DNA of 64,000 bases from Bacillota bacterium (GTDB taxonomy: Bacteria > Bacillota > Limnochordia > Limnochordales > Limnochordaceae): assembly GCA_017577405.1 (NCBI GenBank), contig PIUA01000023.1, forward strand, positions 185,647-249,646, written 5' to 3'. The notes beneath the pieces are model-generated. The model worked only from the letters and a program-made list of their open reading frames with translations, was not told the origin of the DNA and did no database searches. This document shows positions 34,763 to 42,782 of this stretch, in pieces (within the stretch, counting starts at the first letter, position 1; every line of letters starts with the position of its first letter). The position numbers were made by a program, and so were the translations under genes.

Positions 34763-35601
34763 GGCTGGCCCGGGTGGGGGTGGACTGGCTCTACCCCCAG
34801 CCGCCCCTCTGCCTCATCTGCCGGGACGGGCGGCTGAGCTGGCGGAGCGATCCCCTCTGTGCCGAGTGCCTCGATGCTTTGCCCCGGCTGGTGGAACCCC
34901 TTTGTGAGCAGTGTGGCCAGCCTGTCGGGGCCAAGGAGGCCGGCGAAGAGCTTGGACGATTGCCCCGGCTTCTCCAGCGGGCCCTGATCGGTCTCCTGGG
35001 CGGGCCGGTGCACTGCCAGCGGTGCCGCCTCGACCCGCCGCCGTTCCGGCGGGCGCGGGCCGTCGCCAGCTACCGCGGCTGGATCCGGGCCGCCATCCAC
35101 CGGCTCAAGTACCGGGGCGAGGCGGAGCTGGCCCTCCCCCTGGGCCGGCTCATGGGCCTTCTGGCCCGGGAGGAGCTCCTCTTCCTCACCGTCTCCCTGG
35201 TGGTGCCCGTCCCCCTCCACCCGGACCGGTTGGCCAGCCGGGGGTACAATCAGAGTGAGCTCTTGGCCCGGCCAGTGGCGGCGGCCATCGGCCGGCCCCT
35301 GGCGGCTGACGTGCTCCGGCGACGCCGGCCCACCCTGCCCCAGGTGGGGCTGGACGAGGCCGCGCGGCGGCGGAACCTGAAGAAGGCCTTCGTGGTCACC
35401 GATGGGAAAAGGGTGAGGGGACGTCGGATTCTCCTGGTGGATGATGTGCTTACCACCGGGGCCACCTGCCGGGAGGCGGCCCGCACCCTCCTGGAGGCCG
35501 GGGCCCGGCGGGTGGAGGTGCTCACCTTAGCCGTCACCCCGGAGGCAGGAGCGGGGGCGGGGTTGTCGGAAGTTTCCACGAAAGACCGGGTTCGCACGTG
35601 A
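34759..35601 (+). CDS. comFC: ComFC-like phosphoribosyltransferase
   Basis: Competence protein of the ComF/GntX phosphoribosyltransferase family, 280 residues. N-terminal cysteine motifs (CLIC, CAEC, CEQCG and CQRC) form a zinc-binding region. The RLKYRGEAELA motif, VPVPLHPDRLASRGYNQSELLA and the PRPP loop VLLVDDVLTTGAT, here ILLVDDVLTTGAT, are all conserved. In Bacillus it acts with ComFA in DNA uptake. GTG 34759 overlaps the comFA stop as GTGA. The 3' end overlaps a GTG of the following gene. Confidence 0.93.
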   Translation: MRLARVGVDWLYPQPPLCLICRDGRLSWRSDPLCAECLDALPRLVEPLCEQCGQPVGAKEAGEELGRLPRLLQRALIGLLGGPVHCQRCRLDPPPFRRARAVASYRGWIRAAIHRLKYRGEAELALPLGRLMGLLAREELLFLTVSLVVPVPLHPDRLASRGYNQSELLARPVAAAIGRPLAADVLRRRRPTLPQVGLDEAARRRNLKKAFVVTDGKRVRGRRILLVDDVLTTGATCREAARTLLEAGARRVEVLTLAVTPEAGAGAGLSEVSTKDRVRT

Positions 35602-35615
35602 AGGATGGGATCCCC

Positions 35616-36020
35616 ATGGCCTTGCGCAACTGTGTTCGTTGCGGCAACCTGATGGACGGCCGGTTGGGCTCGGTCTGCCCGGACTGCCGGAAGCAGGAGG
35701 CCGAAGCCTTCGACCGGGTGCGCGCCTACCTACGGGAGCACCCCCAGGCCAACCTGCGTGAGGTGAGCGAGGGGGCCGGCGTGGACCCCGATCAGATCCG
35801 GCGCTTTCTCCGGGAGGGTCGGCTGGAGCTGGTGGGTGACCCGGACGCCCTGCACTGTGAGCGGTGCGGCGCCTCCATCAGCACGGGCCGCCTCTGCTCC
35901 GACTGCCTGCGGGAGCTGGAGGCGGCGGCCGGAACGGCCCCACCGCCGCCCACGGAGAAGGCCCGCCTCCATCTGGGGCGGAGCTGGATCGAGGAGCGGC
36001 GGGAGCGGTTCCGCCGGTAG
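35616..36020 (+). CDS. YvyF-like flagellar operon protein
   Basis: 134-residue protein matching the YvyF family that lies between comFC and flgM in Bacillus. Two zinc-ribbon-like cysteine sets are seen: CVRCGNLMDG with CPDC near the N-terminus, and CERCGASISTG with CSDC further on. A helical segment between them (VSEGAGVDPDQIRRFLREG) resembles a MerR/HTH-like helix-turn-helix. The role is unknown, though its place suggests a regulator or chaperone for flagellar genes. ATG 35616 begins the conserved ALRNCVRCG; GTG 35598 overlapping comFC is the alternative. Confidence 0.82.
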   Translation: MALRNCVRCGNLMDGRLGSVCPDCRKQEAEAFDRVRAYLREHPQANLREVSEGAGVDPDQIRRFLREGRLELVGDPDALHCERCGASISTGRLCSDCLRELEAAAGTAPPPPTEKARLHLGRSWIEERRERFRR

Positions 36021-36088
36021 GCGCTCCCCGGCGCTTCACGGGGCCGCGGCGCTGGGCGAGGCTTCAGCCAGGGAAGCGGCGGCCTCCG

Positions 36089-36116
36089 TAAAGTTCGGGG
36101 AGGCAGTTGCCGAAGG
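36089..36116 (+). promoter_or_regulatory. Sigma-D (FliA-type) promoter before flgM
   Basis: TAAA at 36089-36092, a 16-base spacer and GCCGAAGG at 36109-36116. This fits the flagellar sigma consensus (TAAA, about 15 bases, GCCGATAT) in -35 and five of eight -10 positions. Bacillus flgM also has a sigma-D promoter. Confidence 0.6.
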
Positions 36117-36154
36117 GTAGAGTGAGCCGGCAACGGCGGGGGTGGAGGTGGAGC

Positions 36155-36532
36155 ATGATCGTCTCCGAGGCGCAGGTTCAGCGGGTGCTCAGCATCTACC
36201 GGATGCAGGGCACGCAAGGGGTGAAGGCGAGCCCGAGCAGTGTGCGGCCTCGCCCCGACACCGTCACCCTGTCCAAGGAAGCCCTGGAGAAGCAGCAGGA
36301 GCTCCAGCGGCTCCGGGAGCTGGTCAAAGGGTTGCCGGATGTCCGGGAGGCGAGGGTCGCGGAGCTGCGGAAGGCGATCCAAGCCGGCACCTACCGCGTC
36401 GACTCGGCCAAGGTGGCCGAGAAGATGGTCGCCCGATTCTTGGTCGATCGGCTCGCTGCCGACCTGCCGCCGGCTGAAGCTGCAGAGGAAGCCCCCGAGG
36501 GTGGGGAGGGGCCGTCCCATGGCTCGCCCTGA
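36155..36532 (+). CDS. flgM: Anti-sigma-28 factor FlgM
   Basis: Small inhibitor of the flagellar sigma factor, released by export once the hook is done. 125 residues. The N-terminal half is polar and probably disordered. The C-terminal part (VREARVAELRKAIQAGTYRVDSAKVAEKMV) is the conserved sigma-binding region, followed by a helix (RFLVDRLAAD). ATG 36155 follows GGAGGTGGAG. It lies between yvyF and flgN as in Bacillus. Its predicted sigma-D promoter would form a feedback loop. It overlaps flgN by 14 bases. Confidence 0.9.
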   Translation: MIVSEAQVQRVLSIYRMQGTQGVKASPSSVRPRPDTVTLSKEALEKQQELQRLRELVKGLPDVREARVAELRKAIQAGTYRVDSAKVAEKMVARFLVDRLAADLPPAEAAEEAPEGGEGPSHGSP

Positions 36533-36923
36533 CGCCCCGGGGGCGTCCGCTCGTCTCCGGCGGCTGGAGGAGCTCTTGCAGCGGCAGCAGGAAGCCATCC
36601 GGGAGCGCCGGCCCACCGTCCTCCTGGAGGTGACCGAGGCCCTGGAGGCGGAGGTGACGGCCTGGGCCGCCCAGCAGGAGGAGGAAGCCGGGGCCTCGGG
36701 CCGTGATGGTGAGCCGGATCATCCGGCCGAGCTGAGCCCGGAGGAGCGGCGGCTGGCCCAGAGGGTTCGCACCTTGTACGAGACCAACCAGGCTCTTCTG
36801 GAACAGGAGGCCCACTGGGTCCAGTTCATGCTGGCGCACCTGCGCCCTGCCAACCCAACCTACTCCGATGATGGCCGCCTCAAGCCAGGAAGCGGCCAGA
36901 TCATCATCGATCAGCAAGCCTGA
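36519..36923 (+). CDS. flgN: FlgN-like flagellar chaperone
   Basis: Export chaperone for the hook-filament junction proteins FlgK and FlgL. 134 residues, nearly all helical and rich in Glu, Arg, Gln and Leu, as in FlgN. Sequence similarity in this family is weak; the assignment rests mostly on position between flgM and flgK, on length and on helical content. The C-terminus (a glycine and polar tail, GSGQIIIDQQA) is typical. ATG 36519 has GGAGG ten bases upstream. Confidence 0.8.
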   Translation: MARPDAPGASARLRRLEELLQRQQEAIRERRPTVLLEVTEALEAEVTAWAAQQEEEAGASGRDGEPDHPAELSPEERRLAQRVRTLYETNQALLEQEAHWVQFMLAHLRPANPTYSDDGRLKPGSGQIIIDQQA

Positions 36924-37009
36924 CAGCTCCGAGGCCGGCTGGAAGGCCGGGCGGGGACGGGTATAGGGGTCGCCGCGTCCCCGGCATGGCGTGGAAGGGG
37001 GAGCTTCCC

Positions 37010-38437
37010 TTGGCTGGGACGTTCTTGGGCATTGAGATTGGCAAGCGGGCGCTCATGACCCACCAGCGGGCGCTCTGGGTGATCAGCCACAATGTGGGGA
37101 ACGCCAACACCCCGGGGTACACCCGGCAGGTGGCCGACTTGCGGGCCACCCCCTCCTTGGATGCCCCGCCCTACGGCCACCTCGGCACGGGCGTGGACGT
37201 GGTCCAGATCCGGCGGATGCACGACGCCTTCACCCAAATCCAGCTTCTCCAAGAAGAGATGAGCTTGGGCTACTGGGAGGAGATGGCCGGTCGGATCGGC
37301 CAGGTGGAGCGCTTCCTCATGGAGCCCACCGAAAGCGGGATCGGACAGGCCCTCGACTGGTTCTGGGAGGCGTGGAACGAGCTGGCCAAGCGGCCCGAGA
37401 GCATCCCCGAGCGAGAGGTCGTCCTGGAACGGGCTCGGGGCGTGGCCGACGCCTTCCGCCACACCCGCCAGCAGCTCTACGAGCTCCAGCTGGACCTGAA
37501 CCGGCAGATCGAGGTCCAGGTGGGCGAGGTGAACACCCTGGCCAGCCGCATCGCCCAGCTGAACAAGGAGATTGCCCGGGTGGTCCGCCTGGGCCAGCAG
37601 CCCAACGACCTGATGGACCAGCGGGATGAGCTCCTCCGCCAGCTCTCCACCATCGTCGGCTTCACCATCGAAGACGGCAAGGATGGCCAGATCAGCGTCC
37701 GCATGGGGGACCACATGCTGGTCGATGGAGACCGGGCGTACCGGCTGGAGACGCGGACCAAGCCTTTCCCTGATGACGCCCAGGGCGACCAACCCCAGTT
37801 CAACGCCGTGGAGGTCATCTGGCCCGACGGTGATCTCGCGAACTTGGGCACCTCCAAGCTTCAGGCCATGGTGGAGTTGCGGGATACGCACATTCAAGGT
37901 TGGATCCGAGATCTGGATGAGTTAGCCAAGGCGTTCATTGATGCGGTCAATGCCCTGCACAGGCAAGGCGGAGGGCTGGACGGGAGCACGGATCTTGACT
38001 TCTTTACCGGTGAGGGTGCTTGGGATATCGGTGTCGCAGCGCTTAGACCGGAGCAAGTCGCTGCGGCATACGATGATCCACCCACGACAGGCCTGGAAGA
38101 GCCTGGGAACGGAGAGAATGCTCGCAGAATCGCTGATCTTGCGCACACGGATCTTCTCATCGGTTCGACTGAGATGACCGTAGACGAGGCCATGGAAAGT
38201 CTTCTTGCTCGAGTCGGTTCCATGGGCCAGGAGTCCCAGGTGCGCGTTGAAACCCAAACGGTTCTCCTCAATCACCTGGAGGATCAACGGGCGTCGGTTT
38301 CGGGCGTCTCCCTCGATGAAGAGCTGACCAACATGCTCCGCTTCGAGCATGCCTACGCTGCGGCGGCCCGGGTGCTGACGGCGGTCGATTCCATGCTGGA
38401 GCACTTGATCCTGCGGACGGGCCGGGTCGGCCTGTAA
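37010..38437 (+). CDS. flgK: Flagellar hook-associated protein 1
   Basis: Forms the first junction ring between hook and filament. About 475 residues. The N-terminal coiled-coil half has GIEIGKRALMTHQRALWVISHNVGNANTPGYTRQ, the conserved rod/hook export motif. The C-terminus (VSLDEELTNMLRFEHAYAAAARVLTAVDSMLEHLI) is the matching D0 helix. The likely start is TTG 37010, which has a good AAGGGGGAG six bases upstream and begins the conserved GTFLGIEIG; ATG 36986 is the alternative. The segment 37890-38300 encoding the variable domain shows lower GC and codons rarely used elsewhere (AGA, TTA, CTT). Confidence 0.94.
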   Translation: MAGTFLGIEIGKRALMTHQRALWVISHNVGNANTPGYTRQVADLRATPSLDAPPYGHLGTGVDVVQIRRMHDAFTQIQLLQEEMSLGYWEEMAGRIGQVERFLMEPTESGIGQALDWFWEAWNELAKRPESIPEREVVLERARGVADAFRHTRQQLYELQLDLNRQIEVQVGEVNTLASRIAQLNKEIARVVRLGQQPNDLMDQRDELLRQLSTIVGFTIEDGKDGQISVRMGDHMLVDGDRAYRLETRTKPFPDDAQGDQPQFNAVEVIWPDGDLANLGTSKLQAMVELRDTHIQGWIRDLDELAKAFIDAVNALHRQGGGLDGSTDLDFFTGEGAWDIGVAALRPEQVAAAYDDPPTTGLEEPGNGENARRIADLAHTDLLIGSTEMTVDEAMESLLARVGSMGQESQVRVETQTVLLNHLEDQRASVSGVSLDEELTNMLRFEHAYAAAARVLTAVDSMLEHLILRTGRVGL

Positions 38438-38484
38438 AGAAGGTTGGGCGGAGCGGTGCTTAGCCCCCGCGGAGGTGAGTTTGG

Positions 38485-39432
38485 ATGCGGATTACCCAGG
38501 GCATGATGGCCACCCACGTGCTGCAGAACCTCATGGGCAATATGCGGCGGCTGGACCGGCTGAACGACCAGCTCTCCTCGGGGAAGGAGATCCGCCTCCC
38601 GTCTCATGATCCCGCCCGGATCGCCCGGAGCTACGATCTTCGCCGGTCGCTGAACGAGACGGCCCGCTACGACGCCAACCTGCGGGACGCCCTGGCTTGG
38701 CTCAACGCCACGGAAGCCGCACTCAACGAGGCGACCACCATTATGCAACGGGCCCGGGAGCTGACCGTCCGGGGCGCCGATGGAACCCTTCCCGACGAGG
38801 CTCGCAAGGCCATCGCCGACGAGATTGAGCAGCTGATCGAGGCGCTTCTCCAGGTGGCGGACAGTGAGCACGAAGGCAGGAAGCTTTTTGCGGGCTTTCG
38901 GGTCAACATGGGTGGTAGTGTCTTCAGGGTGGAAGGCCAGACCGACGCCAAGCGGGAGTTTAGATATCAAGGGGACTTCGGCCAGCACGTCTACCGCATC
39001 GGACCGCAAGCCGACCTGGTGATCAATGTGCTGGCGGCTGACGCTGAGAACGCCGACGACCAGGATCCATCCACGGCTACGGGGGGCGTCTTCCTCGACG
39101 CGCTCAACGCGTTGGAGTCGGTCCGATACAATCTCTCGGGTGCCGGTGACCCAACGCAAGTTGGCAGTACCGACCTGGCGGCCCTCGACGACGCGCTCGA
39201 CCGGCTCATCTCCGCTCGCTCCGTCACCGGGGCTCGCACCAACCGGGTTGAGATGGCCGACATGCGCATGAAGGAGTTCTCCATCAACCTCCGGGAGCTG
39301 CTCTCCAAAAACGAGGACGTGGAAATCGAGGAGAAGGTTATGGAGCTTGCCATGCAGGAGTATGCCTACCGGGTAGCCTTGCAGGTGGGGGCGCGGGTCT
39401 TGCAGCCGAACCTGGCAGACTACCTGAGGTGA
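38485..39432 (+). CDS. flgL: Flagellar hook-associated protein 3
   Basis: Second junction protein, between FlgK and the flagellin filament. 315 residues. The N-terminus MRITQGMMATHVLQNLMGNMRRLDRLNDQLSSGKEI and C-terminal part (RMKEFSINLRELLSKNEDVEIEEKVMELAMQEYAYRVALQVGARVL) are the conserved D0/D1 helices shared with flagellin. ATG 38485 has a perfect GGAGGTGA upstream. The middle part also has somewhat lower GC, like the flgK variable domain. Followed by fliW after a 35-base gap. Confidence 0.94.
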   Translation: MRITQGMMATHVLQNLMGNMRRLDRLNDQLSSGKEIRLPSHDPARIARSYDLRRSLNETARYDANLRDALAWLNATEAALNEATTIMQRARELTVRGADGTLPDEARKAIADEIEQLIEALLQVADSEHEGRKLFAGFRVNMGGSVFRVEGQTDAKREFRYQGDFGQHVYRIGPQADLVINVLAADAENADDQDPSTATGGVFLDALNALESVRYNLSGAGDPTQVGSTDLAALDDALDRLISARSVTGARTNRVEMADMRMKEFSINLRELLSKNEDVEIEEKVMELAMQEYAYRVALQVGARVLQPNLADYLR

Positions 39433-39467
39433 TGGCAGCCCGGACGGCCGGGCAAGGGGGCAGAACT

Positions 39468-39917
39468 ATGGAGATCGAAACAACCCAATTCGGAAGGATC
39501 GAGGTGAGCGAAGAGAACCTGATCACCTTCCCCTCGGGCATCATCGGCTTCGAAGGGATTCGCCGCTACGCCCTGCTGGATCATCGCCCTGGCAGTGTCT
39601 TCCGTTTCCTCCAAGCGGTGGACGAGCCCGACCTGGCCTTTATCCTGGTCGATCCCCGGCCCTTCTTCCCCGATTATCGGGTCAACCTGCGGCGCGAGGA
39701 CTTGGGCGAGCTTGAGCCGAATGATTCGGATGAGATCGAGGTCTACGCCATTGTCACCCTGCCCCAGCGGGTGGAAGAGGCGACGGCCAACCTCAAGGCG
39801 CCCGTCCTCATCCACCGGTCGCGCCGCCTCGGCATGCAGAGGGTGCTCGAGGAGGAAGACTATCCGACGCGCCAGCCGTTGTTCGACGGACGGTGGACGG
39901 CGGTGCGGGCCGGATAG
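39468..39917 (+). CDS. fliW: Flagellar assembly factor FliW
   Basis: Binds CsrA or flagellin, so that flagellin translation is matched to export. 149 residues, the usual size. The start METETTQFGRIEV-like sequence, ITFPSGIIGFEG, FRFLQAVDEPDLAFIL and DPRPFFPDY, and VTLPQRVEEATANLKAPVL, are conserved. ATG 39468 is preceded by AAGGGGG. The neighbour csrA is its usual partner. The flagellin gene expected next is not here. Confidence 0.94.
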   Translation: MEIETTQFGRIEVSEENLITFPSGIIGFEGIRRYALLDHRPGSVFRFLQAVDEPDLAFILVDPRPFFPDYRVNLRREDLGELEPNDSDEIEVYAIVTLPQRVEEATANLKAPVLIHRSRRLGMQRVLEEEDYPTRQPLFDGRWTAVRAG

Positions 39918-39986
39918 GCACCAGTCCAACCAACGGCGGACAAGCCACGGACGTCGGCGCTGATGTCCAGGGAGGGACGTGCTCCG

Positions 39987-40271
39987 ATGTTGGTCCTCAC
40001 CCGGAAGCGTGACGAGAGCATCATGATCGGCGACGACGTTCGCATTGTCGTGGTCGATGTCCAGGGTGACCAGGTGAAGCTGGGCATCGATGCCCCCCGC
40101 CAGATCCCGGTTCACCGGGAAGAGATCTACCGGGAGATCCAGGAGGAGAACCGCCGGGCGGCCCTCCGGGCCGGCGATCCTGGCCGGCTGGGTGAGCTGG
40201 ACACCCTGCTGGACAAAAGCCGCCGCCAGGCGGAGACGGACGGCGCAGCCCAACGGAAGCCGGAGGCCTGA
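39987..40271 (+). CDS. csrA: Carbon storage regulator CsrA
   Basis: Translation repressor that binds GGA motifs in mRNA leaders; in Bacillus it represses flagellin and is released by FliW. 94 residues, somewhat longer than the usual 65-75 because of a charged C-terminal tail. [39 protein letters not shown] are complete. ATG 39987 follows GGGAGGG. It is followed by 324 bases without a gene, not by flagellin. Confidence 0.95.
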   Translation: MLVLTRKRDESIMIGDDVRIVVVDVQGDQVKLGIDAPRQIPVHREEIYREIQEENRRAALRAGDPGRLGELDTLLDKSRRQAETDGAAQRKPEA

Positions 40272-40595
40272 ACGACCCATCAACCCGCCCAACTGGCTGC
40301 CAGCCCCGCCGCCCATCGTCCTCCGGCCTGCCTTTCCTGTCCCCCATCAACCTGCTCCCATGCCGCCCGCAAGCCGCCGCGGAACAGCACGCGCCTCAGC
40401 TCGTCTCAGCTGTGGAGGTTGGTCCGCTTCTCTCCCACGGGGGCCGGGACCTCGACTCCACCAAAGTGGAAAAGGGCCGTTCTCTGCGGTGTTACGGACC
40501 TTTCCGGGCCCTGGGCCTCCTAAAGTTTTCCGCCGCCGCTTCGATACCAGTACCAGAAGCATCCTCTCGGCCCACCCCGCTGAGAGGTGGAGTGC
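40272..40595 (+). other. Gene-free stretch where flagellin stands in Bacillus
   Basis: 324 bases between csrA and flaG without a supported gene on either strand. It contains a sigma-D-like promoter near its end (40521-40547). No flagellin remnant is recognised, and no clear terminator. Short inverted sequences such as CCACTTT-like ones around 40460 are too weak to call. Confidence 0.7.
40521..40547 (+). promoter_or_regulatory. Sigma-D (FliA-type) promoter before flaG-fliD-fliS
   Basis: TAAA at 40521-40524, exactly 15 bases, then TTCGATAC at 40540-40547. The spacing is ideal and the -10 shares CGATA with the GCCGATAT consensus. It lies 49 bases before the flaG start. Confidence 0.65.
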
Positions 40596-40919
40596 ATGGT
40601 GGACGGACGTGCTCTCTCAACAAACCGTGTCGACCCCGTCTGGCCGCACGGCGAGGTCGGCGGGTTCTGGGAACGGAAGCCGTTGGATCCCAGCGGGACC
40701 AAGCCGGCACCAACTGAAGGGGTGGAAGACGGCGAGCAAACCATCCCCATCTTTCGGGACTTCCATTACCGGATCGACGAGCTGTCGGGGCGGATCGTGG
40801 TGGAGATCCGCGATGGGGTCACGGGCGAGTTGATCCGGCAGGTTCCTCCGGAGGAGATGCTCCGGGTGGCCCGGAGCATTCAGGCCTTCCTGGGACTCCA
40901 GATCGACCGGCGGGTTTGA
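40596..40919 (+). CDS. flaG: FlaG-family flagellar protein
   Basis: Small protein, 107 residues, linked to filament length control in other bacteria; in Bacillus (YvyC) it lies before fliD. The C-terminal half FHYRIDELSGRIVVEIRDGVTGELIRQVPPEEMLR is the conserved FlaG core. The N-terminal 45 residues are poorly conserved. ATG 40596 has GAGGTGG about six bases upstream. It is probably transcribed from the sigma-D-like promoter just before it. Confidence 0.88.
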   Translation: MVDGRALSTNRVDPVWPHGEVGGFWERKPLDPSGTKPAPTEGVEDGEQTIPIFRDFHYRIDELSGRIVVEIRDGVTGELIRQVPPEEMLRVARSIQAFLGLQIDRRV

Positions 40920-40963
40920 GCCTCAGGCCGTTGGCGCCACCGGCGTGGAGGTGAGGTTGGACC

Positions 40964-42328
40964 GTGTCCATCTACTTCAGCGGGATCATCAGCGGGATTG
41001 ACACTGAGGAACTGATCCGGCAGCTCATGAACATCGAGCGGCGGCCCATCCGCTTGATGCAGCAGAAGGTGAGCCGGATCGAGGAGCAGCAGTCGGCATG
41101 GCGGGATGTAAACACCCGGCTCTCCAACCTGGAGACCAAGCTGAAGGACCTGCTGGACGCCAACCTCTACTCCGCCATGAAGGCCAGCTCCAGCGACGAG
41201 AAGGTGGCCACCGCGTCGGTCCGGTCTTCGGGAGTGCCGGCGACCTATACGCTCGACGTCGAGCGACTGGCCCAGAATCACGTGATGGCGGGTGGTCCTC
41301 TCGCCAAAGACTGGACCCTCCAGGCTGGCGGCGCCCTCGAACTGCAGGTGGGGGACGGCGATGTCGAGACCATCACCCTCCAGGCAGGGGCGAGCCTCCA
41401 CGAGGTGGCCAAGGCCATCAACGAGCAGGCCAAGAACGTCCGGGCCTCCGTCGTCAACGTGGACGGGGAGAACCTGCGGCTGGTTCTCGAAGGCGTGGCG
41501 ACCGGGGAGAAGGCCACCATCGCTTTCGCTGGGACCGATGAGGCGCTCCTCGGGGAGCTGGGCCTGACGAACCCCGAGGAACTTCAAGAAGCCCAGGACG
41601 CCCGGTTCACCCTCAACGGCCTCGTCATCACCCGCAGCACCAATGAGATCTCCGACGCCATCGAGGGGGTCACCTTCACCCTCCGGGCGGTTGGGGCCAC
41701 CACCATCACCGTCAGTCAGGACCTGGACGGGATCGTGGACAAGATCAAGGCCGTGGTGGATCAATACAACAGCTTCTACACCTTTTCCCAGGAAAAATTG
41801 GCCAAGGACGCGGTGCTTCAGGGCGATTCGGCCTTGATCCAGCTGGTCTCCCGGGTGCGCTCGGCCCTCACCGAGCCCGTCGGCTCCGATTGGACCGGCG
41901 GCGGCCTCAACCAGCTGGCCCTCATTGGGATCACCACCACCCGGGAAGGCACCCTCGCCTTGGACGAGACGGTCCTGCGGGAGAAGTTGGCGGAGGATCC
42001 GCTGGCGGTGCAACGGCTCTTCTCTGTCAAGGAGGACGGCGGGATCACGGGCGTGGCCCAGCGGGCGGTCGATCTGATCCAGCAGTACACCCGCTCGTCG
42101 GGCCTCATCTCCTCCCGCCAGAACATGTACCGCAGCATGATCGACGACATCAACGATCAGATCGACAGCCTCGAGCTGCGGTTGCAGCGCCGGGAGGAGA
42201 CCATGCGGGCCCAGTTCATCCGCATGGAGCAGATGCTCGCCACGCTCAACGCCCAGGCGACCGCCCTGGCGGGCCAGCTGGCCCAGATCAGCGCGATCGC
42301 GGCTGGGGGCGGTAGCCGTGGCGGCTAA
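40964..42328 (+). CDS. fliD: Flagellar filament cap protein
   Basis: Caps the growing filament and helps flagellin fold. 454 residues, near the B. subtilis length. The start FSGIISGIDTEELIRQLMNIERRPIRLMQQKVSRIEEQQSAW is the conserved N-terminus; the C-terminal SSRQNMYRSMIDDINDQIDSLELRLQRREETMRAQFIRMEQMLATLN forms the coiled-coil leg. GTG 40964 has GGAGGTGAGG upstream. Its end overlaps the start of a small DNA-binding protein gene. Confidence 0.93.
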   Translation: MSIYFSGIISGIDTEELIRQLMNIERRPIRLMQQKVSRIEEQQSAWRDVNTRLSNLETKLKDLLDANLYSAMKASSSDEKVATASVRSSGVPATYTLDVERLAQNHVMAGGPLAKDWTLQAGGALELQVGDGDVETITLQAGASLHEVAKAINEQAKNVRASVVNVDGENLRLVLEGVATGEKATIAFAGTDEALLGELGLTNPEELQEAQDARFTLNGLVITRSTNEISDAIEGVTFTLRAVGATTITVSQDLDGIVDKIKAVVDQYNSFYTFSQEKLAKDAVLQGDSALIQLVSRVRSALTEPVGSDWTGGGLNQLALIGITTTREGTLALDETVLREKLAEDPLAVQRLFSVKEDGGITGVAQRAVDLIQQYTRSSGLISSRQNMYRSMIDDINDQIDSLELRLQRREETMRAQFIRMEQMLATLNAQATALAGQLAQISAIAAGGGSRGG

Positions 42329-42782
42329 GAGTCGCCAGGACGATGAGGTCGCCGCCAGACTGAAGGAGATCCACCTCCAGATCCTCCGGGTGCTGGACGA
42401 ACGGGACTCCAGCTACGCCCAGCCTGTCTCCTCGGCAGAGATCGGACGGGAGCTGAACGTGACGCCCTCCTACGTGCGGGAGCAGGTGGCGACCCTCCAA
42501 GGGCTGGGGTTGGTCTCAGCCCGCCGGGGTCCGGGCGGGGGCTACTACATCGATGGGGATCGGAAGGGGCGATGGGCCCATGAGCTTTCGCATGACACCA
42601 GGAACCAACGGGTACCAGGCATATCGCCGGACCCAGATCGAGACAGCCCCTCCGGAGCAGCTGATTCTGATGCTCTACGACGGGGCGATCCGGTTCGCCC
42701 GGAACGCCCGCCGGGCCCTCGAGGCGGGGGACAAGCAGAAGGCCCACACCGAGCTGACCCGGGCGCAGGACGTGGTGAGTGA
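42318..42782 (+). CDS. Winged-helix DNA-binding protein, open frame runs 203 bases into fliS
   Basis: Up to 154 residues. The first 80 form a winged helix-turn-helix like those of Rrf2 or GntR (LKEIHLQILRVLDERD, VSSAEIGRELNVTPSYVREQV, GLVSARRGPGGGYYI). The remaining part after the wing, past about 42560, has an arginine/proline-rich, random look and overlaps fliS in another frame by 203 bases. A TGA in a different frame at 42581-42583 would end the gene with the common ATGA overlap at fliS, so a frameshift or sequence error near the G-runs at 42552-42580 is possible. No such gene lies between fliD and fliS in Bacillus. GTG 42318 is the start. Confidence 0.6.
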   Translation: MAAKSRQDDEVAARLKEIHLQILRVLDERDSSYAQPVSSAEIGRELNVTPSYVREQVATLQGLGLVSARRGPGGGYYIDGDRKGRWAHELSHDTRNQRVPGISPDPDRDSPSGAADSDALRRGDPVRPERPPGPRGGGQAEGPHRADPGAGRGE

